This document shows, piece after piece, positions 8,786 to 17,133 of a stretch of DNA of 64,000 nucleotides. A model generated the notes under the pieces. That model had not been told where the DNA came from. It did no database searches and saw only the letters and a list, made by a program, of their open reading frames with translations. Origin of the DNA: DASQMT01 sp963835735 (GTDB lineage Bacteria; Actinomycetota; Thermoleophilia; Solirubrobacterales; Solirubrobacteraceae); assembly GCA_963835735.1 (NCBI GenBank), contig CAWIGP010000003.1, positions 395,096-459,095 of the forward strand, given 5' to 3'. The number at the start of each line of letters is the position of its first letter. Within the stretch, counting starts at the first letter, position 1. The translations under genes were made by a program, and so were the position numbers.

Positions 8786-9924
8786 GCGTCGCGGTCTACG
8801 AGCTGCCCGACGAGCACAAGGACTTCCGCGCAACGATCCGGCAGCTGGCACAGGAGCGGATCGCGCCGCGCGCCGCCGAGATCGACGCCACCGACGAGTA
8901 TCCCTGGGACATCCGCCGCCTGCTGGCCGAGCAGGACGTGCTCGCGCTCCCGTTCGAGGAGGAGCACGGCGGCACCGGCACCGGCACGCTGATGCTGCAG
9001 GTGGCGGTCGAGGAGCTCGCGCACGCTTCGGCCGCGTGCGCGCTGATCCTGATGGTGCAGGAGCTGGGCACGCTGCCGATCCAGCGCTTCGGCTCGCCGG
9101 AGCTCAAGGCTCGCTTCCTGCCGCGCTGCGCGAGCGGCGAGTGGTCGCCGGCGTTCTGCCTGTCCGAGCCCGACGCGGGCTCGGACCCGGCCGCGATGCG
9201 CACCAGCGCCGTGCCCGACGGCGACGAGTGGGTCATCAACGGCACGAAGAACTGGATCAGCAACGCCGGCGTGGCGGACTTCTACGTCGTGTTCGCGGTG
9301 ACCGATCGGGACGCACGGCGCTTTACGGCGTTCGTGGTTGAGAAGGATCGCCCCGGCTTCTCGGTGCCGAAGTACGAGCACAAGCTCGGCATCCACGGCT
9401 CGCCGACCGGCCAACCGGTGTTCGAGGACGTCCGCGTGCCGCAGGAGAACGTGATCGGCGACGTCGGGCGCGGGCTCGCGGTCGCGCTCTCGACGCTCGA
9501 GCGCACACGTCTCGGCGCGGCCGCGCAGGCGGTCGGGATCGCGCAGGGCGCGCTCGACTACGCGGTCGGCTACGCGAAGGAGCGCGTGGCGTTCGGCAAG
9601 CCGATCATCGAGCTGCAGGGGCTGCAGTTCAAGCTGGCCGACATGCAGACGCGCACGGCGGCGGCGCGCGAGCTGCTCTACAAGGCGTGCGCGCTGGCCG
9701 ACCGCGACGACCCGCAGCTCGCGCTGTACTCCTCGATGGCCAAGCTGTTCGCGTCCGACACCGCGATGGAGGTCACGGTCGAGGCCGTCCAGGTGCTCGG
9801 CGGCTACGGGTACGTCAACGAGTACCCGGTCGAGCGGATGATGCGCGACGCCAAGATCACGCAGATCTACGAGGGCACGAACGAGATCCAGCGCGTCGTG
9901 ATCGCGCGCCACTTGGCGCGCTAG
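8782..9924 (+). CDS. acyl-CoA dehydrogenase
   Basis: Short- or medium-chain type acyl-CoA dehydrogenase of 380 residues. Shows FCLSEPDAGSDPAAMRTSA and INGTKNWISNAG in the FAD/substrate domain, then the C-terminal signature QVLGGYGYVNEYPVERMMRD and QIYEGTNEIQRVVIARHL. The glutamate of IYEGTNE is the usual catalytic base position in this subfamily. It starts with ATG overlapping the GDSL gene's stop. Not frameshifted, unlike the dehydrogenase at 5.3-6.3 kb. Confidence 0.92.
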   Translation: MSVAVYELPDEHKDFRATIRQLAQERIAPRAAEIDATDEYPWDIRRLLAEQDVLALPFEEEHGGTGTGTLMLQVAVEELAHASAACALILMVQELGTLPIQRFGSPELKARFLPRCASGEWSPAFCLSEPDAGSDPAAMRTSAVPDGDEWVINGTKNWISNAGVADFYVVFAVTDRDARRFTAFVVEKDRPGFSVPKYEHKLGIHGSPTGQPVFEDVRVPQENVIGDVGRGLAVALSTLERTRLGAAAQAVGIAQGALDYAVGYAKERVAFGKPIIELQGLQFKLADMQTRTAAARELLYKACALADRDDPQLALYSSMAKLFASDTAMEVTVEAVQVLGGYGYVNEYPVERMMRDAKITQIYEGTNEIQRVVIARHLAR

Positions 9925-9929
9925 CGCGG

Positions 9930-9971
9930 TTGACGACGGCCTAGGTGTCGCGTATATATGCCTGGCACCTA
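9930..9971 (+). promoter_or_regulatory. promoter with overlapping inverted repeat for padR-ABC operon
   Basis: A -35 box TTGACG at 9930-9935 and a -10 box TATATA at 9953-9958 are separated by exactly 17 bp. Arms TAGGTG (9942-9947) and CACCTA (9966-9971) form an inverted repeat centred on the -10 box and reaching the padR ATG. This layout suits repression by the PadR product of its own operon. Transcripts would begin only a few bases before the ATG. Confidence 0.68.
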
Positions 9972-10486
9972 TGAAGCTTCCATTCCTCGCGCTGCTCGCC
10001 GATGGACCTGCACACGGGTACGAGCTGCGCGGCGCGGTGCAGGAGCGCTGCGGCGCGCTGCTGCCGCCGCTCAACGCCGGTCAGGTCTACAACACGCTGG
10101 GGCGGCTCGAGTCGGCCGGCCTCGTGGAGGGCGAGGACGTGGCCCAGGAGGGCCGGCCCGATCGGCGCGTGTACCGCATCACCCGAGCGGGGCGGGAGGA
10201 GCTGGAGGCGTGGGTGGGCCGGCCGGTCACCGCCACGCGCTTCGGCGACGACTTCTTCTTCAAGCTCGCGTTCGCCGGCCTGGCCGGCCTGGCCGATCCT
10301 GAGGAGCTGCTCGACGAGCGCCGCGCAGAGTGCCTGCAGGCGCTGCGCGACATCGACGCGGTCGCCCGATCGGGTGAGCGCGACGCGCCCGCCGCGCTGC
10401 TCGCCGAACGCGCTGCGGTGCACCTGGAGGCCGAGTTGCGGTGGCTGGAGACGTGCCGCGAACGGATCGTGGGAGGTGGCGCGTGA
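9971..10486 (+). CDS. PadR-family transcriptional regulator
   Basis: DNA-binding repressor of 171 residues. The N-terminal winged helix shows ALLADGPAHGYELRGAV and GQVYNTLGRLESAGLVEGE, the PadR signature, followed by RRVYRITRAGREEL. The C-terminal part is the helical Vir-type dimerisation domain. Its stop overlaps the GTG of an ABC ATPase gene, the common PadR-exporter arrangement. It probably senses the compound exported by the neighbouring transporter. Confidence 0.9.
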   Translation: MKLPFLALLADGPAHGYELRGAVQERCGALLPPLNAGQVYNTLGRLESAGLVEGEDVAQEGRPDRRVYRITRAGREELEAWVGRPVTATRFGDDFFFKLAFAGLAGLADPEELLDERRAECLQALRDIDAVARSGERDAPAALLAERAAVHLEAELRWLETCRERIVGGGA

Positions 10487-11217
10487 CCGTCGTTCTGGAG
10501 GCGCGCGGGCTGGGGCGCACGTTCCCCGGCACCCCGCCGGTGCATGCCGTGCGCGGGGTCGACCTGGCGGTCGAGGCGGGAGCGTTCGTCGCGCTCATGG
10601 GCCCGAGCGGCTGCGGCAAGTCGACGCTGCTGCACCTGCTCGGGGGTCTCGACTTGCCGGACGCCGGCGAGCTGTCGCTGCAGGGCCGGCGCGTGGACAC
10701 GCTCGGCGAGGCGGCGCGGGCCCGGCTCCGCCGCCGCACCGTCGGCTACGTGTTCCAGTCGCTCAACCTGGTCGCGTCGCTGACCGCGCGGGAGAACGTC
10801 GAGCTCGTCGCGGCGCTCGGCGGCCAGCGCCCTGCGGTCGCGCGGCGACGGGCGGGCGAGCTGCTCGAGTCGCTCGGCGTCGCGGCGCGCGCGAGCGATC
10901 TGCCGGCGCGGCTCTCGGGCGGCGAGCAGCAGCGCGTGGCGCTCGCCCGGGCGGTGGTGAACGAGCCGGCGGTGGTGCTGGCAGACGAGCCCACGGGCAA
11001 CCTCGACAGCCGCGCTGCGGCCGAGGTGGTCGACCTGCTCGACGACCTGCGCGCAAGCGGACCGGCCGTCCTGCTCGTCACCCACGACGCGCGCGTGGCA
11101 GCGCGCGCGGATCGGGTGCTGCGCATGCACGACGGCCAGATCGCGGGCGGCGCCGACCTGCGCGCCGCCGCGTCCGCCGCCGAGGTTCGCGCCCGTCTCG
11201 CCGGCCTCGAGGCGTGA
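10483..11217 (+). CDS. ABC transporter ATP-binding protein, MacB/LolD-like
   Basis: Cytoplasmic ATPase subunit of about 244 residues. Walker A is MGPSGCGKSTLLHLLGG, the Q-loop is YVFQSLNL, the signature is LSGGEQQRVALARA, Walker B is VVLADEPTGNLDSR and the switch His is in LLVTHD. ADEPTGNLDS is typical of the MacB/LolD exporter class. GTG 10483 overlaps the PadR stop (GTGA) and is preferred over upstream in-frame GTG codons. Pairs with the large permease that follows. Confidence 0.92.
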   Translation: MTVVLEARGLGRTFPGTPPVHAVRGVDLAVEAGAFVALMGPSGCGKSTLLHLLGGLDLPDAGELSLQGRRVDTLGEAARARLRRRTVGYVFQSLNLVASLTARENVELVAALGGQRPAVARRRAGELLESLGVAARASDLPARLSGGEQQRVALARAVVNEPAVVLADEPTGNLDSRAAAEVVDLLDDLRASGPAVLLVTHDARVAARADRVLRMHDGQIAGGADLRAAASAAEVRARLAGLEA

Positions 11218-13019
11218 TGGTCGCCCGCATGCTGCTGCGCGCCGAGCTGCGGCACCGCCTGCACGTGCATCTGGTGATCGTGGCGCTGCTCGCCGGAGTC
11301 GCGGCGGCCCTGACCCTGGCCGCCGTGATCGGGCGCATGGCGACCGATCCCTGGGAGCGCACCTGGCGCGCCACCGGCGCAGCGCATCTGACCATCTTCG
11401 CCCCTGACCGCGCCGCGCTCGCCACGCCACTCGCGGCGGTCCCCGGGATCACGGCGTCGAGCGGGCCTTTCGAGTCGGGCTTCGCCGGCCTGCACGCGGG
11501 GCGCCTGCACGTCGAGACCCGGCTCGTCGAGCGGCCCCGCCGCGCACGCGGTCCTGGCCGGCCGGCGATCGTGGAGGGCTCGGACGGCGGCCTGCTGCTC
11601 GAGCGCAGCTTTGCTCGCCGCCTCGGCGTGGCGCCCGGCGACGCGGTGGCGTTCGACGCGCCCTCCGGCCGGCGAACGGTGCGCGTGACCGGCCTCGCGG
11701 TCGTCGCCGACCAGGAGCCGTACCCGTTCGGGCAGCCGGGGTTGTCGTTCGGCTCGCGCGCGCTGCTGGACGCCGTAGTGCCCGTCGACGGGCCGCGTTT
11801 CGCGACCGCAGCCGTGCGGCTCGCCGACCCGCAGGCCGCGCCGGCGATCGCCGAGCGCGTGCAGCGCGGCTCCGGTCGGTTCGGCGCCGAGACCTGGCAG
11901 ACGCAGCGGGACGACGTCGGCGAGCGGCTCGAGAACACGCGCGTCGCTCTGGTGCTGCTCAGCGCGCTGCTTGTGCTGTGTGCGGCGCCGATCGTCGCGA
12001 CGCTCGTGTCCGAGCGGATCCTCGCGCGCGCGAGCGAGTACGCGATCCTGCGCGCCGGCGGCCTGACCGCGGCCGGCCTCGTGGCACCGACCAGCTTGCT
12101 GTTCGGCGTGCTGGGCGCCCTCGGCGGCGTGCTCGGGGTCGTCGGCGGCACGCTGCTCGCACCGCTGGTGACGGGCGAGTCGGCGGAGCTCCTCGCCGCG
12201 CCGGAGGTGGTCGGGCCCGCGCCGGCGGCCGCGCTCACCGTCGCCGTCGCGACCGCCGGGCTGGCCGCGCTCGCCGCGGCCGTGCCGATATGGCTGCTCT
12301 CGCGCAGGCCTGCCGCCGAAGCGCTCGTGACGGCGGCCGCCGGCGGACGGCGGCGCCCGTCGCGGCTGGCGCGTGCGGCCCGCCGGGCGCGGCTGCCGCT
12401 GCCGGCGGTGCTCGGCGCCGGCGACGCTTTCGCGCGCCGGCCGCGAGCGCTGCTGGCGATCCTCGCCCTCGCGCTCTCGATCGCCGCGGCCGTAAGTGCG
12501 TTGGCGATGGAGGTGGACCTGGCCACCGACCCCGGCGCCGAGCGCGTGGAGGAAGAGGCGCAGACGTCGGCGTACTCGGGCGGGGAGCCGTTCGACGTCG
12601 TGTCCACGTCCGACACCGAGGCGGAGCGGCTGCGCGGCGTCGTCTACCCCGGTGTGGCGGCGCTGCTCGTGCTGGCGCTGGCCAACCTGGTCGCGGTGCT
12701 CGCGCTCGCGTTGCGCGAGGGCCGCCGCGACACCGGCATCCTGCGCGCCGTCGGCCTCACCCAGCGCGACGTCGCTTTCACGGTCGTGTCGCGCCAGCTC
12801 ACGCTCGCGCTCGCCGCCGTCGTTCCCGGCATCCCGCTCGGCCTCGCGATCTGGTGGCTCGGCGTCACGATGTCGAACGGCACTGGAGTCACGTTCCCGC
12901 CGGCGCCGGCGCTCGCGGCGGTCGCTGCCGCCGTCGTCGCCGCCTGCACGCTGGTCACGGCGCCGCTGGCCCGGCACGCAGCGCGCGCACCGGTCGCCGG
13001 CGTGCTGCGTCAGGAGTGA
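11217..13019 (+). CDS. ABC transporter permease, FtsX-like
   Basis: Membrane permease of about 600 residues. An N-terminal helix is followed by a large extracytoplasmic region (about residues 45-230), three helices with an SERILARASEYAILRAGG-type FtsX segment, a linker, and a second FtsX-like block ending with ALREGRRDTGILRAVGLTQRD and final helices. It starts by TGATG overlap with the ATPase gene. Together they form a MacB-type exporter or a lipoprotein/peptide-release transporter. Substrate unknown. It ends 5 bp from the convergent RsbW-like gene. Confidence 0.86.
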   Translation: MVARMLLRAELRHRLHVHLVIVALLAGVAAALTLAAVIGRMATDPWERTWRATGAAHLTIFAPDRAALATPLAAVPGITASSGPFESGFAGLHAGRLHVETRLVERPRRARGPGRPAIVEGSDGGLLLERSFARRLGVAPGDAVAFDAPSGRRTVRVTGLAVVADQEPYPFGQPGLSFGSRALLDAVVPVDGPRFATAAVRLADPQAAPAIAERVQRGSGRFGAETWQTQRDDVGERLENTRVALVLLSALLVLCAAPIVATLVSERILARASEYAILRAGGLTAAGLVAPTSLLFGVLGALGGVLGVVGGTLLAPLVTGESAELLAAPEVVGPAPAAALTVAVATAGLAALAAAVPIWLLSRRPAAEALVTAAAGGRRRPSRLARAARRARLPLPAVLGAGDAFARRPRALLAILALALSIAAAVSALAMEVDLATDPGAERVEEEAQTSAYSGGEPFDVVSTSDTEAERLRGVVYPGVAALLVLALANLVAVLALALREGRRDTGILRAVGLTQRDVAFTVVSRQLTLALAAVVPGIPLGLAIWWLGVTMSNGTGVTFPPAPALAAVAAAVVAACTLVTAPLARHAARAPVAGVLRQE

Positions 13020-13024
13020 ACGGC

Positions 13025-13381
13025 TCAGACTTCGAACCAGACCTGCGTGCGCCCCTCGCGGACGCCCCAGCGCGTCGCGAGCTGGCCGACGAGCCGCAGC
13101 CCCCAGCCGCCGTCCGGGCCGGGCTCTGGGCGCACCGCGGGCTTGCCGTCGCCCTCGTCGCAGACCGTGAAGCGCGCGTCGCGCCCCGCGACGTCGATCG
13201 TCAGCCGGATCTCGCCGGTGCCGTGCAGCACCGCGTTGGTGACCAGCTCGGAGATCAGCAGCACCGCGGTGTCGAGCCGTTCTTGCTCCAGCCCGTTGGC
13301 GTGCTCGCGCAGCAGTGCGCGTGCCCGTCCGGGCGCACCGTGATCGCGCACTAGCGTCAGCGTGATCGGCGCTCCGCTCAC
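13025..13381 (-). CDS. RsbW-like anti-sigma factor serine kinase
   Basis: GHKL-fold ATP-binding protein of 118 residues. N-box ELVTNAVLHG, G1 box CDEGDG and G2 box GGWGLRLVGQLA are present. Such proteins phosphorylate STAS anti-sigma antagonists and sequester sigma factors. The GTG start overlaps the stop of the STAS reading frame (GTGA), so the pair is translationally coupled. A cognate sigma factor is not in the window. Confidence 0.87.
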   Translation of the reverse strand: MSGAPITLTLVRDHGAPGRARALLREHANGLEQERLDTAVLLISELVTNAVLHGTGEIRLTIDVAGRDARFTVCDEGDGKPAVRPEPGPDGGWGLRLVGQLATRWGVREGRTQVWFEV

Positions 13382-13710
13382 GGCTCCGGCTCGAACGGGA
13401 GCCGGTCCGTCACGCCGGCGGAGGCGAACAGATGGCGCACCTGCTCGGACCCAGGTGTGAGCGTGAAGCGCCAGCCGCTCGTGCGGCTGGTCTCGGCCGC
13501 CTGCAGCACGACGCGCAGTCCGGAGGAGTCCATGAACGCGAGGCTGTCGAGGTCGAGCAGGACCGGCTCGCCGGCCGCCGAGAGCGTTTCGAGCCGCTCG
13601 GCGACCGCGTCGGCCGAGGCCAGGTCGAGGTCGCCGCGCAGCCGCAGCACGACCACGCCGTTGCGGCGCCCCTCCTCGATCTGGAACTCCTCCCTCGCGT
13701 CCTCGTTCAT
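13378..13710 (-). other. STAS anti-sigma factor antagonist domain, possibly a separate gene
   Basis: A 110-residue STAS unit beginning MNEDAREEFQIEEGRR. The phosphorylatable serine lies in LAFMDSSGLRVVLQA, the classic D-S-S-G motif. The domain is the expected substrate of the RsbW-like kinase encoded immediately after it. A coherent ATG at 13710 lets it stand as its own gene if the upstream C run has one base too many. Listed separately so the domain is not lost inside the kinase entry. Confidence 0.78.
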
Positions 13711-15144
13711 GACAGTCGAAGGCCGGATCGTACCCGCGGGGGGCGGATGGAACGCCATAGCGGGCAAGAAAACGGTGAACCGCGCGCCACCGCCGGGCGC
13801 GTCCTCGGCCTGCACGCGGCCGCGGTGCGCCTCGACGATCCCGGCGACGATCGCGAGCCCGAGCCCGGCGCCGGCCTTGCCGCGCTCGCGGCCGCCCTCG
13901 GCGCGCCAGAAGCGGTCGAACAGCGCGTCGGCGTCGGCGGTCGGCAGGCCCTGGCCGTGGTCGCGCACGTCGATCCGGACGTCGTCGCGCGCGCGTGCGA
14001 CGGTCACCTCCACCGGCGTGCCCGCGGGCGTGTGGACGACCGCGTTGCGCAGCAGGTTGCCGAACACCTGGCGCAGCTGGTGTGGGTCGGCGAGCACGTC
14101 GGCGCCGGTCTCGGCGCGCAGCTCGAACGGGCGGTCAGGGGCGGTGGCACGCGCGTCGTCGACCGCGTCGCGCGCGATCGCCGCGACGTCGACGCGGCGG
14201 CGCACCGGCTCGCGCTGCTCGTCGAGCCGCGCCAGCGCCAGCAGGTCCTCGACCAGCACGCCCATGCGGGCGGCCTCGTCCTCGATCCGCCGCATCGCCT
14301 GCTCGACCTCCGCCGGCTCGCGCGCGGCGCCCATCCGGTGCAGCTCGGCGTAGCCGCGGATCGCCGCCAGCGGCGTACGCAGCTCATGCGACGCGTCCGA
14401 CAGGAAGCGTCGCAGCCGGTACTCGGACTCCTGACGCTTGGCGAACGCGTCCTCGAGCCGGTCGAGCATCGCGTTCAGCGCGAGCCCGAGGCGCCCGACC
14501 TCGGTACGCGGCGTGGCCGGGCTGACGCGGCGTGAGAGGTCGCCGCCGGCGATGATCCCCGCGGTCGTGCCCATCCTCTCCAGCGGTCGCAGGCCCAGCC
14601 GCACGAGCCACGCCGCCGCGAACCCGAGCAGCAGCAGCACGCCGCCGATCACCAGCGCTTCGACGACCAGCAGCCGATCGAGGATCGCGTCCGCGTCGCC
14701 CAGCGGCACGGCGACGACGATCGTCCCAGTCCCGTCGCGATCCGGCGCCGCCAGCACGCGGTAGCGCGGGCCGCCACCGTCCTGCGCGGACACGGTGACC
14801 AGCTCGTCGACCGTCAGCTCGGCCGGCAGGTCCGGCGGCGAAGGCGGGGTCTCGCCGTACGTGAAGACCGTCGGCCCCGCGATCACCGCGCCGCTCGCGT
14901 CGCGCAGCTGGCCGTACGTGCCCGGCGGCAGGTTGACCTCGCCGGGCGGCGGGCCGCCGCCGCGCGGACCGCCGCGGCCGGTGAGCTCGTGCGCCATCGC
15001 CGGGATCGCGCTGCGCGCCTGCTGGTCGACGCGGTCGTAGACGTACGAGCGCAACACGGCGTAGGTCACGCCGGCGAGCGCCAGCAGCCCGGCCGCCGCG
15101 ACGACCAGCAACACGGCGATCAGGCGGGCGCGCAGTGAGGCCAT
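13378..15144 (-). CDS. sensor histidine kinase reading in frame into a STAS domain
   Basis: Membrane sensor kinase: helix 1 near residues 9-28, extracytoplasmic sensor, helix 2 near 165-188, HAMP, then DHp with SDASHELRTPLAAIRGY (phospho-His), N-box FGNLLRNAVVH, G1 DHGQGLP, F-box LFDRFWRAEG and G2 GAGLGLAIV. After the normal kinase end (FTVFLPA) the frame continues through a C6 run into a 110-residue STAS domain. With five C's the kinase would stop at 13707 and its TGA would overlap the STAS ATG at 13710, so the apparent fusion may be a one-base indel. The ATG overlaps the response-regulator stop (TAATG). Confidence 0.84.
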   Translation of the reverse strand: MASLRARLIAVLLVVAAAGLLALAGVTYAVLRSYVYDRVDQQARSAIPAMAHELTGRGGPRGGGPPPGEVNLPPGTYGQLRDASGAVIAGPTVFTYGETPPSPPDLPAELTVDELVTVSAQDGGGPRYRVLAAPDRDGTGTIVVAVPLGDADAILDRLLVVEALVIGGVLLLLGFAAAWLVRLGLRPLERMGTTAGIIAGGDLSRRVSPATPRTEVGRLGLALNAMLDRLEDAFAKRQESEYRLRRFLSDASHELRTPLAAIRGYAELHRMGAAREPAEVEQAMRRIEDEAARMGVLVEDLLALARLDEQREPVRRRVDVAAIARDAVDDARATAPDRPFELRAETGADVLADPHQLRQVFGNLLRNAVVHTPAGTPVEVTVARARDDVRIDVRDHGQGLPTADADALFDRFWRAEGGRERGKAGAGLGLAIVAGIVEAHRGRVQAEDAPGGGARFTVFLPAMAFHPPPAGTIRPSTVMNEDAREEFQIEEGRRNGVVVLRLRGDLDLASADAVAERLETLSAAGEPVLLDLDSLAFMDSSGLRVVLQAAETSRTSGWRFTLTPGSEQVRHLFASAGVTDRLPFEPEP

Positions 15145-15836
15145 TACGCACGCGGCGCGCGCAGCGCGTAGCCCACGCCGCGCACGGTGTGGATCAGCGG
15201 CGGGCCGTGCGTGTCGAGCTTCTTGCGCAGATAGCTGACGTAGGTCTCCAGCACGCGCGCGTCGCCGCCGAAATCGTAATCCCACACGTGGTTGAGGATC
15301 TGCTCGCGGGTGAGCACGCGGCGCGGGTTGAGCATCAGGTAGCGCAGCAGCCGGTACTCGGTCGCGGTCAGGTCGATCGGGGCGCCCGCGCGCGCCACCT
15401 CGCGCGTGTCGTCGTCGAGCTCGACGTCCTCGAACTCGAGCCGGCTGGAGTCGGCCTCGGCCTGGCCGGTGCGGCGCAGCACGGTGCGGATGCGGGCGAT
15501 CAGCTCCTCCAGGCTGAACGGCTTGGTGACGTAGTCGTCAGCCCCGATCGTGAGCCCGCGGATCTTGTCCTCGGTCGCGTCACGGGCCGTGAGGAAGATG
15601 ATCGGGATCTCCACGCGGCGGGCGCCCAGCCGGCGCGCGACCTCGAACCCCTCCATGTCCGGCAGCATGATGTCGAGCACCATCAGCTGCGGTTTGAACG
15701 TGGCGGCCGCCGCGAGCGCCTGCTCGCCGGTGGCGGCGGTCTCGACCTCGAAGCCCTGGAAGCGCAGCGCCATCGACAGCACCTCGAGGATGCTGGGCTC
15801 GTCGTCGACGGCGAGGATGCGGTGGGCGTCGGTCAT
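15144..15836 (-). CDS. OmpR/PhoB-family response regulator
   Basis: Two-component regulator of 230 residues. The receiver domain has DDEP, the phospho-Asp in LMVLDIMLPDMEGFEV, and the T/K positions in FLTARD and VTKPFS. The C-terminal winged helix ends with LRKKLDTHGPPLIHTVRGVGYALR. ATG 15836 shares its A with the stop of the GT2-GtrA gene (TGATG); upstream in-frame GTGs are less likely. Cognate kinase follows directly. PhoB-type domains bind head-to-tail repeats spaced 11 bp, which occur at 17.05 and 24.52 kb. Confidence 0.93.
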   Translation of the reverse strand: MTDAHRILAVDDEPSILEVLSMALRFQGFEVETAATGEQALAAAATFKPQLMVLDIMLPDMEGFEVARRLGARRVEIPIIFLTARDATEDKIRGLTIGADDYVTKPFSLEELIARIRTVLRRTGQAEADSSRLEFEDVELDDDTREVARAGAPIDLTATEYRLLRYLMLNPRRVLTREQILNHVWDYDFGGDARVLETYVSYLRKKLDTHGPPLIHTVRGVGYALRAPRA

Positions 15837-16999
15837 CACCACCCATTGTCGACGGAAACCTTGGAGTTGCCTGAGAGCGTGAACACCCAGGCGCGGAGCG
15901 CGACGAAGCGTGTGATCGTGGCCGCCGTGCCGGCGGCGACCAGGACCGCGAGCTCGACGCCGCGCGCCGGGGTCGTGTCGAGCCCGTGCAGGACGGCCAG
16001 CGCGCCGGTCGTGAGGGCGAGCGTGAGCACGAAGACGACCGCGCCGAGCACGTGCTGGCGCAGCAGCCCCGCGCGCCCGCGCAGCCCGAACGTGAACCGG
16101 CGGTTGGCGGCGGTGTTGCCGACCGCGGTGAGCGCGAGTGCGAGCGCGTTCGCAGCCTCGGCGCCCAGCGGCGCGGCCAGTCCCAGAAACAGCAGCGCGT
16201 AGGCGATCGTGGACGCGACGCCGACCGCCATGAAGCGCGCGACCCGCGACGCGGTCGCCAGCCGCGCGACGCCCTTGAGGTCGTCGATCGCGGTCCGCAC
16301 GACGTCGACGCGCGAATCGGGGTCGTCGACCCAGTCGACCGGCACCTCGTGGATCCGCAGCCCGCGCCGCTGGGCGAGCACGAGCAGCTCGGTGTCGAAG
16401 AACCAGCCGTCATCGCGCACGTCGGCCAGCAGGCCGTCGAGCACGTCGCGCCGGACGGCCTTGAAGCCGCACTGGGCGTCGGAGAAGCGCGTGCGCAGCG
16501 TCGCGTGCAGCAGGCGGTTGTACGAGCGCGAGATGAACTCGCGCCTGGTGCCGCGCACGACGCGCGCGCCGTGGGCGAGGCGCGTGCCGATCGCGAGGTC
16601 CGAGTGCCCGGACAGCAGCGGCGCCACGAGCGGCAGCAGGCCGCGCAGGTCGGTCGACAGGTCGACGTCCATGTAGCAGACCACGCGGGCGGCGCCGGAC
16701 GACCAGGCGGCGCGCAGCGCGCGGCCGCGGCCCTTGCGCTCCAGCCGCAGCAGCTCGACGCCGGGCAGCTCGCGGACGAGCCGCGCGGCGATCGCAGGCG
16801 TCGTGTCGGTCGAGGCGTTGTCCGCCACGACGATCCGCCAGGTGAACGGGAACTCGGAGGAGAGGAAGCGATGCAGCCGCCTGATGCTGCGCTCGAGCAC
16901 CGCCTCCTCGTCGTAGACCGGGACGACGACGTCGATCTGGGGCGCCGGCGCGGTCACCGGCCTGGCATACGGGAGACGGGCGGGAGCGGGAGCTGACAT
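15836..16999 (-). CDS. bifunctional family 2 glycosyltransferase / GtrA protein
   Basis: Membrane-linked sugar transferase of about 387 residues. The N-terminal GT2 domain resembles dolichyl-phosphate mannose synthase: DVVVPVYDEEAVLERSI, VADNASTDTT, metal site YMDVDLSTDL and DAQCGFKAVRRDV. The C-terminal 120 residues form four helices with the GtrA pattern AVGNTAANRRFTFG. It probably makes a lipid-linked sugar donor for a GT39-type enzyme such as the one at 24.6 kb. First gene of an operon with the two-component genes. ATG 16999 was chosen at the start of the conserved region. Confidence 0.9.
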   Translation of the reverse strand: MSAPAPARLPYARPVTAPAPQIDVVVPVYDEEAVLERSIRRLHRFLSSEFPFTWRIVVADNASTDTTPAIAARLVRELPGVELLRLERKGRGRALRAAWSSGAARVVCYMDVDLSTDLRGLLPLVAPLLSGHSDLAIGTRLAHGARVVRGTRREFISRSYNRLLHATLRTRFSDAQCGFKAVRRDVLDGLLADVRDDGWFFDTELLVLAQRRGLRIHEVPVDWVDDPDSRVDVVRTAIDDLKGVARLATASRVARFMAVGVASTIAYALLFLGLAAPLGAEAANALALALTAVGNTAANRRFTFGLRGRAGLLRQHVLGAVVFVLTLALTTGALAVLHGLDTTPARGVELAVLVAAGTAATITRFVALRAWVFTLSGNSKVSVDNGW

Positions 17000-17035
17000 G
17001 GAATTCAGCCTCGGTCCCGCCCGTGGGACCACCGT

Positions 17036-17075
17036 GGGAGAACACTGAGAGCCGCCTGAGAGCGAAGGTTCTCCC
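17036..17075. promoter_or_regulatory. CTGAGAG direct repeats inside an inverted repeat
   Basis: Two CTGAGAG heptamers at 17045-17051 and 17056-17062 are exactly 11 bp apart, as expected for a PhoB/OmpR-type regulator. They are bracketed by GGGAGAAC (17036-17043) and GTTCTCCC (17068-17075), a perfect 8-bp inverted repeat. The element sits in the divergent region between the GT2-GtrA operon and the MMPL gene, so it could control both. The same heptamer spacing recurs at 24.52 kb. Confidence 0.62.
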
Positions 17076-17133
17076 GCGTCGGCCGCCGGTGCGGTTAGTG
17101 TCGGCTGACCCGTCCCCGGAACGGAGCAGATCG

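Noticed and set aside
15871..15877. Single CTGAGAG inside the end of the GT2-GtrA gene
   Set aside because: Not listed as a site of its own because the second copy 11 bp away is poor and the segment is coding; mentioned only as support for the regulon idea.
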